From positions 62,001 through 126,000 of the forward strand of contig JAFSJE010000004.1 in the NCBI GenBank assembly GCA_017439425.1: a DNA stretch of 64,000 bases, written 5' to 3'. The notes below the pieces were generated by a model, which made no database searches, had not been told where the DNA came from, and saw only the letters and a program-made list of their open reading frames with translations. Source of the DNA: Oscillospiraceae bacterium (GTDB lineage: Bacteria > Bacillota > Clostridia > Oscillospirales > Oscillospiraceae). Made by a program: the position numbers and the translations under genes. Positions 1 through 7,908 of the stretch are shown here, piece after piece. Numbering within the stretch: position 1 is the first letter of the stretch; every line of letters starts with the position of its first letter.

Positions 1-1853
1 AGATTATCGGAATCGATCTTGGTACTACCAATAGCTGCGTCGCCGTTATGGAAGGCGGCGAGCCTCAGGTCATAGCAAACGTAGAGGGCGCCCGTACCAC
101 CCCGTCCGTCGTCGCCTTCTCCAAGGACGGCGAGAGAATGGTCGGTCAGGTCGCAAAGCGCCAGGCCATCACCAACCCGGACCGCACCATCGCATCAATC
201 AAGCGCGAGATGGGCACAAACTACAAGGTCAACATCGACGGCAAGAGCTATGCTCCGCAGGAGATTTCTGCAATGGTGCTCCAGAAGCTCAAGGCTGACG
301 CCGAGGCATATCTCGGACAGAAGGTCACCGAGGCTGTTATCACCGTTCCCGCATACTTCACCGACGCTCAGCGTCAGGCTACGAAGGACGCCGGCAGAAT
401 CGCCGGACTTGACGTCAAGCGTATCATCAATGAGCCGACCGCGGCTGCTCTTGCTTACGGTCTTGATAAGGAGCAGGATCAGAAGATCATGGTCTACGAC
501 CTCGGCGGCGGCACGTTCGACGTATCCATCCTCGAGATCGGTGACGGCGTTATCGAGGTTCTCGCAACCGCCGGCAACAACCGCCTCGGCGGCGATGATT
601 TCGATGAGGCTATTATGAAGTACCTCGTTGAGGAGTTCAAGAAGTCGAACGGCGTCGATCTGTCCACCGACCGTGTTGCAATGCAGCGCCTCCGCGAGGC
701 GGCTGAGAAGGCAAAGTGCGATCTCTCGGGCGTAACGAGCACAAACATCAACCTGCCTTATATCACCGCTGACGCCACCGGCCCGAAGCACATGGACATC
801 ACCCTCACAAGAGCAAAGTTCAATGAGCTCACTGCACATCTCGTTGAGGCTACTGCCGGCCCTGTCCGTCAGGCAATGAGCGACGCAGGTCTCTCCGGCA
901 ATGATATCACCAAGGTTCTTATGGTCGGCGGCTCCAGCCGTATCCCCGCAGTTCAGGATATGGTCAAGAAGCTCACCGGAAAAGAGGGCTTCAAGGGCAT
1001 CAACCCCGATGAGTGCGTTGCTATCGGCGCGGCAATTCAGGGCGGCGTTCTCGGCGGCGACGTTGAGGGCATTCTCCTTCTCGACGTAACTCCGCTTTCC
1101 CTCGGAATCGAGACTCTCGGCGGCGTGTTTACCAAGATCATCGACCGCAACACCACAATTCCTACAAACAAAAAGCAGATATTCTCCACCGCCGCTGACA
1201 ATCAGACGAGCGTTGAGGTCAATGTTCTCCAAGGCGAGCGCGAGATGGCGCAGTACAATAAGTCCCTCGGCCGCTTCCACCTTGACGGAATCGCTCCGGC
1301 ACGCCGCGGCGTTCCTCAGATCGAGGTTTCCTTCGACATCGACGCCAACGGCATCGTAAACGTCTCCGCAAAGGATCTCGGCACCGGCAAGGAGCAGCAC
1401 ATCACCATCACCTCCAGCACCAATATGTCCAAGGAGGATATTGACAAGGCAGTCCGCGAGGCTGAGCAGTTTGCGGCAGAGGATCAGAAGCGCCGCGAGG
1501 AGGTCGATACCCGCAACCACGGCGATCAGATGGTCTATGAGACCGAGAAGCTTCTCTCCGAGAGCGGCGATAAGTTCGATCCCGCCGACAAGGCCGAGGT
1601 CGAGGGAGCTCTCCAGAGCCTCAAGAATGCGCTCTCCGGCACCGATACCGCCGCGATCAAGACAGCGACCGAGACTCTCACTCAGGCATTCTACAAGGCG
1701 TCTGAGAAGCTGTACAAGAACGCAAATCCCCAGGGCGCTCAGGGCTTCGATCCGAACGCACAGCAGGGCGGCAATCAGGGCGGCAGCGACAACAACAACG
1801 GCGGATACTATGACGCCGACTACGAGGTCGTTGATGACGACAAGAATAAGTAA
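1..1853 (+). CDS. dnaK: Chaperone protein DnaK (Hsp70), 5'-truncated
   Basis: ATP-dependent Hsp70 that holds unfolded cytosolic proteins and works with DnaJ and GrpE. The frame is open from base 3, where it already reads the phosphate-1 motif [14 protein letters not shown], so only the first few codons lie outside the window. The nucleotide-binding domain (phosphate-2 motif [10 protein letters not shown]) comes first, followed by the substrate-binding domain with the [14 protein letters not shown] linker. The Gly/Asn/Gln-rich tail ends in an acidic [12 protein letters not shown] terminus, as in bacterial DnaK. The length matches a normal family member. A hairpin follows the stop, and dnaJ lies 158 bp downstream on the same strand, the usual Firmicutes order. 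No hrcA or grpE is visible because the window begins here. Confidence 0.98.
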   Translation, partial: IIGIDLGTTNSCVAVMEGGEPQVIANVEGARTTPSVVAFSKDGERMVGQVAKRQAITNPDRTIASIKREMGTNYKVNIDGKSYAPQEISAMVLQKLKADAEAYLGQKVTEAVITVPAYFTDAQRQATKDAGRIAGLDVKRIINEPTAAALAYGLDKEQDQKIMVYDLGGGTFDVSILEIGDGVIEVLATAGNNRLGGDDFDEAIMKYLVEEFKKSNGVDLSTDRVAMQRLREAAEKAKCDLSGVTSTNINLPYITADATGPKHMDITLTRAKFNELTAHLVEATAGPVRQAMSDAGLSGNDITKVLMVGGSSRIPAVQDMVKKLTGKEGFKGINPDECVAIGAAIQGGVLGGDVEGILLLDVTPLSLGIETLGGVFTKIIDRNTTIPTNKKQIFSTAADNQTSVEVNVLQGEREMAQYNKSLGRFHLDGIAPARRGVPQIEVSFDIDANGIVNVSAKDLGTGKEQHITITSSTNMSKEDIDKAVREAEQFAAEDQKRREEVDTRNHGDQMVYETEKLLSESGDKFDPADKAEVEGALQSLKNALSGTDTAAIKTATETLTQAFYKASEKLYKNANPQGAQGFDPNAQQGGNQGGSDNNNGGYYDADYEVVDDDKNK

Positions 1854-1860
1854 TATAATA

Positions 1861-1884
1861 GCGGAGCCGCATTTGCGGCTCCGC
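1861..1884 (+). terminator. Hairpin after dnaK
   Basis: A perfect 10-bp stem GCGGAGCCGC/GCGGCTCCGC with a 4-nt loop starts 8 bases after the dnaK stop. There is no clean U-run, so it may be a weak terminator or an mRNA 3'-end stabiliser that lowers dnaJ relative to dnaK. Confidence 0.55.
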
Positions 1885-2011
1885 AACAACACTATTTTAC
1901 TCGGCCCGAAGCCCAGCTTTGCGGGTTCGGGACGAAAAGGAGGAGCAAGGGAGCGAACGAAGCTTTCGCATTTAAGCGGAAACTGAGTTCTGCGGACTTT
2001 GCGACGACGTT

Positions 2012-3142
2012 ATGGCTGATAAACGCGATTACTATGAAGTCCTCGGCGTGGCTAAGGGCGCCTCGGACGATGATATAAAAAAGGCATTTCGCAGGAAGGC
2101 GAAGGAGAATCACCCAGATCTGCACCCTGGAGATAAAGAGGCGGAGCGGCGCTTCAAGGAAATAAATGAGGCGTATGAGATCCTCTCAGACCCCGAAAAG
2201 AAGAGCCGCTACGATCAGTACGGCTTCGCGGGCGTCGACCCGAGCTACGGCGCGGGTCAGGGCGGCGGAGCCTACGGCTACTCGGATTTCGGCGATGTCG
2301 ACCTCGGAGACATCTTCTCGAGCTTTTTCGGCGGCGGCTTCGGCGGCAGCACAAGGGCGCAGAATCAGAACGCGCCTCGCCGCGGAGACTCCGTCAGAGC
2401 GAGCGTTACAATCACCTTCGAGGAGGCGGCGTTCGGCGTTGTGAAGAAGATCACCGTCGGCCGTACCGAAACCTGCCCGGACTGCGGAGGCAACGGCTGC
2501 GAAAAGGGCACCACTCCCGAGGTCTGCCCGGATTGCCGCGGCACCGGCGCCGTAAGACAGCAGCAGCGCACGCCGTTCGGCGTGATGAGCACAACCACAT
2601 CCTGCCCGCGCTGCGGAGGCAAGGGAAAAATCATACATCAGCCCTGCAAGAAGTGCCACGGAGTCGGCGCTGTTCGCAAGAACAAGACCGTTTCTGTCAA
2701 CATACCCGCCGGCATCGACGACGGACAGACTATTTCCCTGCGCGGAGAGGGCAGCTCCGGCGTGAACGGCGGCCCGAGCGGAGATCTTCTCATTACAATC
2801 TCAATAAAGCCGCACGAGTTTTTCAAGCGCGAGGGTACGAACGTCTATCTTGAGTACCCGATCAGCGTTACGCAGGCAATCCTCGGCGACGAGGTCGAGG
2901 TGCCGACGCTCGACGGCAGAGTAAAGTACACTATCCCCGAGGGCACGCAGTCCGGCACTGTGTTCAGGCTCAAGGGCAAGGGAATACCGTATCTGCGTAG
3001 CGGCTCTCGCGGCGACCAGTTTGTTACGGTCAACGTTTCGATCCCGAAGAATCTCACGAAGGAGCAGCGTGAGATAGTCGAAAAGCTCGCTGAGAGCATG
3101 GAGGGCAAGACCCCAAAGAAAAAAGGCTTCTGGAAGCTGTAA
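2012..3142 (+). CDS. dnaJ: Chaperone protein DnaJ
   Basis: J-domain co-chaperone that stimulates DnaK ATPase and delivers clients. The 376 residues show the whole type I layout. The J domain occupies about residues 4-70 with the HPD motif in KENHPDLHPG. A Gly/Phe-rich stretch follows to about residue 120. Four CxxCxGxG-type zinc repeats lie at about 145-215 (CPDCGGNG, CPDCRGTG, CPRCGGKG, CKKCHGVG), and the C-terminal substrate-binding domains complete the protein. The start codon has no strong Shine-Dalgarno sequence, so translation may be weak. It is followed immediately by a strong terminator shared with the converging leftward genes. Confidence 0.98.
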   Translation: MADKRDYYEVLGVAKGASDDDIKKAFRRKAKENHPDLHPGDKEAERRFKEINEAYEILSDPEKKSRYDQYGFAGVDPSYGAGQGGGAYGYSDFGDVDLGDIFSSFFGGGFGGSTRAQNQNAPRRGDSVRASVTITFEEAAFGVVKKITVGRTETCPDCGGNGCEKGTTPEVCPDCRGTGAVRQQQRTPFGVMSTTTSCPRCGGKGKIIHQPCKKCHGVGAVRKNKTVSVNIPAGIDDGQTISLRGEGSSGVNGGPSGDLLITISIKPHEFFKREGTNVYLEYPISVTQAILGDEVEVPTLDGRVKYTIPEGTQSGTVFRLKGKGIPYLRSGSRGDQFVTVNVSIPKNLTKEQREIVEKLAESMEGKTPKKKGFWKL

Positions 3143-3182
3143 AAAAACGGTCATACCGATTGTTCGGTATGACCGTTTTTTT
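3141..3182. terminator. Bidirectional terminator after dnaJ
   Basis: A 13-bp perfect stem (ACGGTCATACCGA with its complement) is flanked by an A-run on the left and a T-run on the right. It overlaps the dnaJ stop and the stop of the converging gene at 3181, so it can serve both strands. Confidence 0.9.
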
Positions 3183-3468
3183 ATGGAAGAGGTATCGGAG
3201 AAATGATAAGCCTGCCGTAGCAGGTGATCTCGGCGCCCTTGGGATAGCTTCTGTCGAGCGCGCACATCTCTCGGTTTACCGCGAAGAGGTAGACTGTTCC
3301 AAAGCTGTCCTCACAGTATTGGCGTATGAGCATCTCGCCCTCGGCGCTGAAAACCCCGACCTCGCCGTCACGAAGGAGAGTGGTTTTCTCGAAATACGCC
3401 GTCTCACCGGGCTTGAAGTACGGCAATAGCTCATTGCCCTCTATTATCAGACCGAAGTATTCCATCAT
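3181..3468 (-). CDS. Degenerate S24/LexA-like peptidase-fold protein
   Basis: A 95-residue protein that aligns along its whole length with the C-terminal S24 peptidase fold of LexA/CI-type repressors, without any DNA-binding domain. The usual GDSMxP catalytic motif reads GNELLP, so the serine is replaced by glutamate. The position of the catalytic lysine (usually IKR) reads LIRQY, an arginine. It is therefore probably not a protease. The start overlaps the ybaK stop (GGAGGAATGATGG). The second ATG, at 3465, has the better Shine-Dalgarno spacing and may be the true start. It probably shares an operon with ybaK. Function unknown. Confidence 0.7.
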   Translation of the reverse strand: MMEYFGLIIEGNELLPYFKPGETAYFEKTTLLRDGEVGVFSAEGEMLIRQYCEDSFGTVYLFAVNREMCALDRSYPKGAEITCYGRLIISPIPLP

Positions 3469-3947
3469 TCCTCCGTCAGATCGGCGTATTCAAAGCCGAT
3501 ATAGCGCCTCGCGTCCTCAGGGCTCACGCCGATCTGCCAGCCGATCTTGCCCGCGCTGAAATATATGCGGTCAAACAGCTGCGCTGTTTCGTCGACGAAG
3601 GTCGGAAAAGGCTTTTTCATGCCGATGGGACTGCATCCGCCGTGGATGTAGCCGGTGAGCGGCAAAAGCTCCTTCTGGTGAATCATGGTGATCGCTTTCT
3701 CGCCGGAGGCGTGAGCCGCCTTTTTGAGGTCGAGCTCGGCGCTTGCGGGAATGACGAAAACGTAATGCCCGCCGCTTTTAGACTCTGTTACAAGCGTTTT
3801 GAAAACGCTGTCGGGATCCTCACCGAGCGCCTTTGCAACGTCAACGCCGGATACTGCGCCGCTGTCAACGTAGGTGCGCGGCTCGTATTCGATGCCGGCG
3901 GCGTCCAGCAGGCGCATGACGTTTGTTTTTTCCTGCTTTACGCCCAT
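3465..3947 (-). CDS. ybaK: Cys-tRNA(Pro)/Cys-tRNA(Cys) deacylase YbaK/EbsC
   Basis: Trans-editing enzyme that hydrolyses Cys-tRNA(Pro) made in error by prolyl-tRNA synthetase. The 160 residues span the YbaK/ProX editing fold, including SVFKTLVTES near residue 45, the conserved catalytic-lysine region, and the GGCSPIGMKKPFPTFVD segment near residue 105 typical of YbaK. The ATG at 3947 is chosen because CGGAG lies about 9 bases upstream and the residues further upstream are not conserved. It overlaps the end of the preceding gene by 10 bases, so translation is probably coupled. Confidence 0.92.
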   Translation of the reverse strand: MGVKQEKTNVMRLLDAAGIEYEPRTYVDSGAVSGVDVAKALGEDPDSVFKTLVTESKSGGHYVFVIPASAELDLKKAAHASGEKAITMIHQKELLPLTGYIHGGCSPIGMKKPFPTFVDETAQLFDRIYFSAGKIGWQIGVSPEDARRYIGFEYADLTEE

Positions 3948-4435
3948 GGATCCTGCTCCGCAGGCTTTCTGATCTGACCGAGAAGCATCTGATCCCACAG
4001 GAACCACTCGCCGGTGGAGGGCTTCAGGCGCAGAGTGACCTGGCGCGGGGTGTCGGCGCCGCCGCTTTTTATGTCGAGGCGGCAGTAGCCCTCCTCTGAG
4101 AATTGAGCGGCGGAGTCGGTAAACTCGAGGGTGTAGGGCTTCGACGGAGTGTAATTATTTCCGGGCGTCGCGCCGAGAAAGAAGGAGCGCGGAACGTAGT
4201 CGACCTTGTCCATAAAGCGGTCGCGGATAAACTGCTTGTCGAAGTTCGAGAGAGGGCGCGGGCCGCGCAGATAGTCGAGCATAGCGAAGCACTCGTCGCG
4301 GTTTTCGGGGTAGAGGCAGAGCGCGGCAACGGTGAGGGCGGCGGTGCCCTCAGGGGCTTTGAGTGAAGCCTCGGGCAGAGCCTTCATCTCAGCAAGAGAA
4401 TGAGGCAGGGCGGTGAAAACAACAGTGCGAGTCAT
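3938..4435 (-). CDS. Conserved Clostridia hypothetical protein (DUF6935-like)
   Basis: A 165-residue soluble protein with no signal peptide. It has the conserved segments of a family common in Clostridia: an N-terminal TALPHSLAEMKALPEASLK-like stretch, RGPRPLSNFDKQFIRDR in the middle, GATPGNNYTPSKPYTLEF, and a C-terminus GEWFLWDQMLLGQIRKP ending in DPWA. I believe this is the family named DUF6935, but the name is from memory. No biochemical role is known to me. A strong AAGGAGGT ribosome site precedes the ATG. It sits 13 bases after the flavin-fold gene and overlaps ybaK, so the group looks like one operon. Confidence 0.75.
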   Translation of the reverse strand: MTRTVVFTALPHSLAEMKALPEASLKAPEGTAALTVAALCLYPENRDECFAMLDYLRGPRPLSNFDKQFIRDRFMDKVDYVPRSFFLGATPGNNYTPSKPYTLEFTDSAAQFSEEGYCRLDIKSGGADTPRQVTLRLKPSTGEWFLWDQMLLGQIRKPAEQDPWA

Positions 4436-4448
4436 ACAACTGACCTCC

Positions 4449-4841
4449 TTAGAATTTACTGACGATCGGGGCGGAGGTGAACGAGGAGAGAGTTGCGACG
4501 GCGTTTTTGAGGAAGAGAACAGTCATCTTGCCGTCGTCGGGCGAGTACATGGAGGAGAGGGAGGGATACGCCTCAAGCATAGCGACTCTCGCGGCTCTGT
4601 CGTCATCCTCAGCGAGCTCGGCCTCGATGCGAAGCCACTGACCGCCGAGGCAGGCGCAGATCTCGCACTTCGGGTTTGCCTTGAGCTGGGCATAGACGTC
4701 CTTTTTGTTGCTCGTTATGAGATAGAGCCTGCCGTTATACTCGTTGATCGCGCCGAAGGGACGCACGCGCGGCTGATCGCCGTCAACGGTGGCGAGGTAG
4801 AAGGTACCCGCCTTTTTGAGAAACTCGCAAACTTCTTTCAT
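4449..4841 (-). CDS. Pyridoxamine 5'-phosphate oxidase-family (split-barrel flavin-binding) protein
   Basis: A 130-residue split-barrel protein of the PNPOx-like group. The N-terminus reads FLKKAGTFYLATVDGDQPRV, followed by RPFGAINEYNGRLYLITSNKKDVYAQLKANP, the pattern for FMN or F420-type cofactor binding. The real substrate cannot be told from sequence, and it is too short for true PdxH. The ATG at 4841 is preceded by a perfect AAGGAGGT about 7 bases upstream; the frame is open further upstream but carries no family sequence. It is the first gene of the leftward group running to 3181. Confidence 0.85.
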   Translation of the reverse strand: MKEVCEFLKKAGTFYLATVDGDQPRVRPFGAINEYNGRLYLITSNKKDVYAQLKANPKCEICACLGGQWLRIEAELAEDDDRAARVAMLEAYPSLSSMYSPDDGKMTVLFLKNAVATLSSFTSAPIVSKF

Positions 4842-4903
4842 GATTTGACCTCCTTGGGTTATTGATTGACTCCAATATAGCATAAAACAATCGCCATTAC
4901 AAG

Positions 4904-4984
4904 AAAAAAGACCGCCCTGCTGTGTTATTGCGCAGCAGTGCGCACACTGCAGCGGCAATCCGTAACACCCGTAGGGGCGGTCTT
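4904..4984 (-). terminator. Nested terminator downstream of the fructokinase gene
   Basis: Outer stem arms AAGACCGCCC and GGGCGGTCTT lie 57 bases apart, and the leftward strand continues into a six-base U-run. The loop holds a second hairpin (GCAGTG/CACTGC). It follows the fructokinase stop at 5003. Confidence 0.8.
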
Positions 4985-5002
4985 GAATTTTAAGCCTTGT
5001 TT

Positions 5003-5935
5003 TTACTGTATTTCCTCAAGCTTCGGCATAGCGGGGATCGCGCCGTGGCGGCTCGTTGTGATCGCGGCGGCCTTGTTGGCGAAGTCCGCTATGCGCCGGA
5101 GCTCCGCCTCGTCGAGATTTTTCAGCCCGCACTTTGCAATCTGCGAGAGCGCCGCGCCGAAGAACGTATCGCCCGCGCCGTTCGTGTCCGCAACCTTGAC
5201 GGGCGGCGTCGGAGAGGTGCCGGTGACGTCCCCGAAGCGGTAGAATGCGCCGTCCGGGCCGAGAGTTACAAATATGAGCGAAATGCCCATATCACTGAGG
5301 ATCTTTGTGCCCTCAACGGGATCGTCTGTTCCCGTGAGAAGCGGAAGCTCGTTGTCTGAAACCTTCAGAATATCCGCAATCGCAAGCGGCTCCTTCATCC
5401 ACTTGATGGCAGTCGCCTCGTCTTGCCAGAGGTTTGCGCGGTAGTTCGGGTCGTAGCTGATTATCGCGCCGCTCCTTTTAGCAAGCTCCGCCGCCTTGAG
5501 CGTTGTAGAGCGCGATGGCTCTGTGGTGAGCGATACTGAGCCGAAGTGGAGGATTTTCGTATCCTTAAGAAGCGCCTCGTCAACGTCCTCGATGCAGAGA
5601 TTGACGTCCGCGCTCGGGTCGCGGTAGAAGGTGAAGGAGCGCTCGCCCTTTTCGTCGATGCTGACGACGGCAAGCGTCGTGTGCTCGCGCTCGTCTGCGC
5701 TCATACCCTCGACCGAAACACCGTTTTCAACGAGCACCTTGCGAAGATAATCGCCGAAGCTGTCGCGCCCGACTCTGCCGATAAACGCGGTCTTTGCACC
5801 GAGACGGGAAGCGGCGACGGCGAGATTCGCGGGCGCGCCGCCGGGATTTGCGTTGAACTTCGGTATTCCGGCGTCGGAAACGCCGTTCTGAGTAAGGTCA
5901 ATGAGAATTTCGCCTATTGCAGTTATGTCAGTCAT
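5003..5935 (-). CDS. PfkB-family carbohydrate kinase, probable fructokinase
   Basis: Ribokinase-fold sugar kinase of 310 residues that transfers phosphate from ATP to a ketose, most likely fructose. The N-terminal GEILIDLT and NPGGAPANLAVAASRLG motif are typical of ScrK-type fructokinases. The C-terminal signature DTNGAGDTFFGAAL (about residues 250-263) contains the catalytic aspartate. The ATG at 5935 is favoured by AAAGGAG 9 bases upstream. It overlaps nothing and is 23 bases after the lipoprotein gene, so the two may be cotranscribed. A second kinase of the same family lies at 38779 with sucrose genes. The substrate is inferred from family resemblance only. Confidence 0.88.
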   Translation of the reverse strand: MTDITAIGEILIDLTQNGVSDAGIPKFNANPGGAPANLAVAASRLGAKTAFIGRVGRDSFGDYLRKVLVENGVSVEGMSADEREHTTLAVVSIDEKGERSFTFYRDPSADVNLCIEDVDEALLKDTKILHFGSVSLTTEPSRSTTLKAAELAKRSGAIISYDPNYRANLWQDEATAIKWMKEPLAIADILKVSDNELPLLTGTDDPVEGTKILSDMGISLIFVTLGPDGAFYRFGDVTGTSPTPPVKVADTNGAGDTFFGAALSQIAKCGLKNLDEAELRRIADFANKAAAITTSRHGAIPAMPKLEEIQ

Positions 5936-5958
5936 CGTTTTCCGCTCCTTTTTATAAA

Positions 5959-6504
5959 TCACTCCGAAAAATGCAGTCCGGAGATAAAGGTCCCGAGAAT
6001 TTTGCCAGTCTCAACGCCGCCGTCCGCAAGCACCTCAATGCTTATAGCGCCGCCCGGCGCAGCTCCGAACGCCGCCGAACCGCCGGAATATATGCTTCCG
6101 GAGGATTTTGCGGTCATAGTTAGAGTTGCAAATCCGGAAATATCTGCGCTCTCAACGGTACCGTAGTGCTCCTTTTCTATGGAAATCCAGTCGGAAATCG
6201 CCTCGTCGGGCTTATCTGTACGCATATAGAGCAGAATGATCTGCACGGGATAGACAGAGAGCTCTTTGCCGTCCTCGTTCGTTACCTTCCTGCCTTCGCC
6301 CTTTGCCCAGGCATAGTAAAGGATGCCGGAGCGGCTCATTAGGTCGTGCTGCTCAACAAGCTCGAATCCGTCTATCGGCTCGGCGCCGATGCTGTCGCCC
6401 ACGCGCACCCAATCCTCCGGCCACTCAGGGTGTTTTACCGGAGAAGCACATCCGGCGAGCAGAAAAACAAGAGCAAGTATAGCTGCGACCAGTCGCGTTT
6501 CCAT
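5959..6504 (-). CDS. Hypothetical lipoprotein
   Basis: A 181-residue predicted lipoprotein. The short signal peptide ends in the lipobox LLAGC (cysteine near residue 19), so it should be anchored to the outer face of the membrane. The remainder is a soluble alpha/beta-looking domain without a motif I recognise. The AGAGGGTGG ribosome site supports the start, and a good sigma-A type promoter lies just upstream (6534-6562). It precedes the fructokinase gene by 23 bases, but no functional link is evident. Confidence 0.8.
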   Translation of the reverse strand: METRLVAAILALVFLLAGCASPVKHPEWPEDWVRVGDSIGAEPIDGFELVEQHDLMSRSGILYYAWAKGEGRKVTNEDGKELSVYPVQIILLYMRTDKPDEAISDWISIEKEHYGTVESADISGFATLTMTAKSSGSIYSGGSAAFGAAPGGAISIEVLADGGVETGKILGTFISGLHFSE

Positions 6505-6533
6505 CCGTCCACCCTCTTTTACGCTTTACTTAA

Positions 6534-6562
6534 ATTATAACAGCATTGTGTGCGTTTGTAAA
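6534..6562 (-). promoter_or_regulatory. Promoter of the leftward lipoprotein gene
   Basis: Read leftward: -35 TTTACA, a 17-base spacer and -10 TATAAT, about 30 bases before the lipoprotein start at 6504. Confidence 0.75.
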
Positions 6563-7014
6563 GTAAATTTACATTTGCACACTAAAATGCTTTCGTTATG
6601 CACCCGACAGACTTTGGTCAAAGGCGTAGAAATTCGACTCCAGATCGGCTGGCAAGCGAAAAATCAACGGCGTATATTCGACAAAACTTTGGCAATTTAA
6701 AAGATCTTTTGTTCCCTGAAATGAATAAGTTGAACAATTTGGGGACAGAAATAGGGGACAACGGCAAAAAATAACAAAATAAAACCCTTGAAACCTAAGT
6801 GTTATTATTCATAGGGTCACATCGTGAACCCAGGGGTAACACGCCGGTACGGGGAAACACGCACCTCACGATTTTGTGGGGTGCGTGTTTTTTGCAATCA
6901 TTGAAGCAGGCATATTTTGATTAGGCAAATGAAGGTGATGGTACCTCTGTGAAGGTGTTCTATCCACGATCGTTCCGGCAGAGTGGCCGATTCAGACCAC
7001 GAAAGCTATCCAGG
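6563..7014. other. Gene-free left margin of the island
   Basis: I see no coding sequence here. From about 6735 it carries two closely spaced GGGGACA-type repeats (TTTGGGGACAGAAATAGGGG), then an AAACCCTTGAAACC arm at 6782 that resembles the AAACCCCTCAAACC arm beside tRNA-Val at 17600, then a terminator hairpin at 6855. Such sequence is familiar to me from the ends of integrated elements in Clostridia. That reading is an inference, since no integrase gene is present. Confidence 0.4.
6855..6893 (+). terminator. Intrinsic terminator at the island left margin
   Basis: Stem AAACACGCACC/GGTGCGTGTTT with an inner CAC/GTG pairing, followed by a T-run on the plus strand. No gene precedes it, so it may end an unrecognised small RNA or be a relic. 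Confidence 0.7.
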
Positions 7015-7515
7015 CTACCCGTTCTGCGCCAGTGCGGAACAATGGGTTTCAAACGCTTCTCTTCCCTCGCAGGAGGCAAACTGGAACTTCTGATACCGGG
7101 ACTTGTCATTTTTCCAGTATAGAAAGGTCCAGGGGCCGGAGGAACCGCTTTCGGCGGAGTCCTCCTGTTTGCTGACCTTTCCGTCCTTCAGGAGCTTCAT
7201 GGCGCTTGCCCATTCCTCCGCCGTCAGCTCCAGGGTCCCGGACGCCGTGATATCCGCCTCTGTGGCCGGTCCATATTGATTTGGCCTTTCTCTGGTCTCG
7301 TGGTAAAACAGATACTTGCCGTCCTCTGTATAAAACCGATACCTTTGATAGAAGGCGTTAAAGTTGATGTTTTCGTAGGTATAGGTAAAGTCGGTAACGT
7401 CACCGATGGGGATGTTCCGATCCGTGATGGTGTCCCCGGCGTCTCTTTGCCCACGGCCGAACAGGAGCGCCGAAAAGCCCAGTCCAAGCATCAGATAAGG
7501 CAGAATACGTTTCAT
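7015..7515 (-). CDS. Hypothetical secreted or membrane-anchored protein
   Basis: A 166-residue protein whose N-terminus MKRILPYLMLGLGFSALLFG is a positively charged start plus hydrophobic segment (signal peptide or anchor), without a lipobox cysteine. The rest is polar, with FYQRYRFYTEDGKYLFYHETRE and two C-terminal cysteines, and matches no family I know. The ATG at 7515 is set by AAGGGGGA upstream. It lies 56 bases after the zinc-ribbon gene, likely in the same transcript. Codon use (frequent CTG, CGG) differs from the genes left of 6.5 kb and matches the rest of the island. Confidence 0.7.
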   Translation of the reverse strand: MKRILPYLMLGLGFSALLFGRGQRDAGDTITDRNIPIGDVTDFTYTYENINFNAFYQRYRFYTEDGKYLFYHETRERPNQYGPATEADITASGTLELTAEEWASAMKLLKDGKVSKQEDSAESGSSGPWTFLYWKNDKSRYQKFQFASCEGREAFETHCSALAQNG

Positions 7516-7571
7516 ATTTGTGTCCCCCTTATGTGGTCCTGATTTTATCCACTCCAACCTGTCCGCCGAAC

Positions 7572-7730
7572 CTATTTCGGAAGGCCGTCCGGGATATCAG
7601 CCTCGGGTCTGTCCGCGCCGCATTCGGAACAGAACTGCCAGAGGTTGCTTGCCCTGCAGGAGGGACAGATCCAGCCTCCCTCAAAAACGGGCAACTCCGC
7701 TTTGGGAGGGGCGCAACTGGGACAGGCCAT
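7572..7730 (-). CDS. Double zinc-ribbon microprotein (52 aa)
   Basis: A 52-residue protein with ordered cysteine pairs CPSC near the start, then WICPSC at about residues 20-25 and FCSECG at about 33-38, the spacing of small zinc-ribbon proteins. No other domain is present. A strong GGGAGGG lies 8 bases before the ATG, and the stop is followed by the secreted hypothetical at 7515. Proteins with this ribbon are often attached to membrane or signalling proteins. Here it stands alone, divergently placed from the sensor gene at 7909. Function unknown; that it is a gene is supported by the motif, the ribosome site and island-type codons. Confidence 0.7.
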   Translation of the reverse strand: MACPSCAPPKAELPVFEGGWICPSCRASNLWQFCSECGADRPEADIPDGLPK

Positions 7731-7841
7731 CCCGCCATCCCTCCCGATCGTTCCTTAGGTCACTCTCTTGACAAGTAGCATACATACTTTCGCGGCGAAA
7801 CGCAAGACCCAAAATGGTTCCGCCCCATCTTCCAGACCCTT

Positions 7842-7870
7842 ATGGACTTTTTCCCCGCTCTCTGCTATAA
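7842..7870 (+). promoter_or_regulatory. Promoter of the sensor-kinase operon
   Basis: A perfect -10 TATAAT at 7865 with a weak -35 (ATGGAC, 17-base spacing, or TGGACT at 16). It is 38 bases before the GTG start at 7909. Confidence 0.6.
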
Positions 7871-7908
7871 TTAAAGACAACAGCTGTCGAGAGGAAGGGG
7901 GGATTCCG

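Noticed and set aside
195..1892. Long open frame antisense to dnaK
   Set aside because: It mirrors the dnaK codon pattern on the opposite strand, lacks a ribosome site and has no recognisable domain; dnaK itself is certain.
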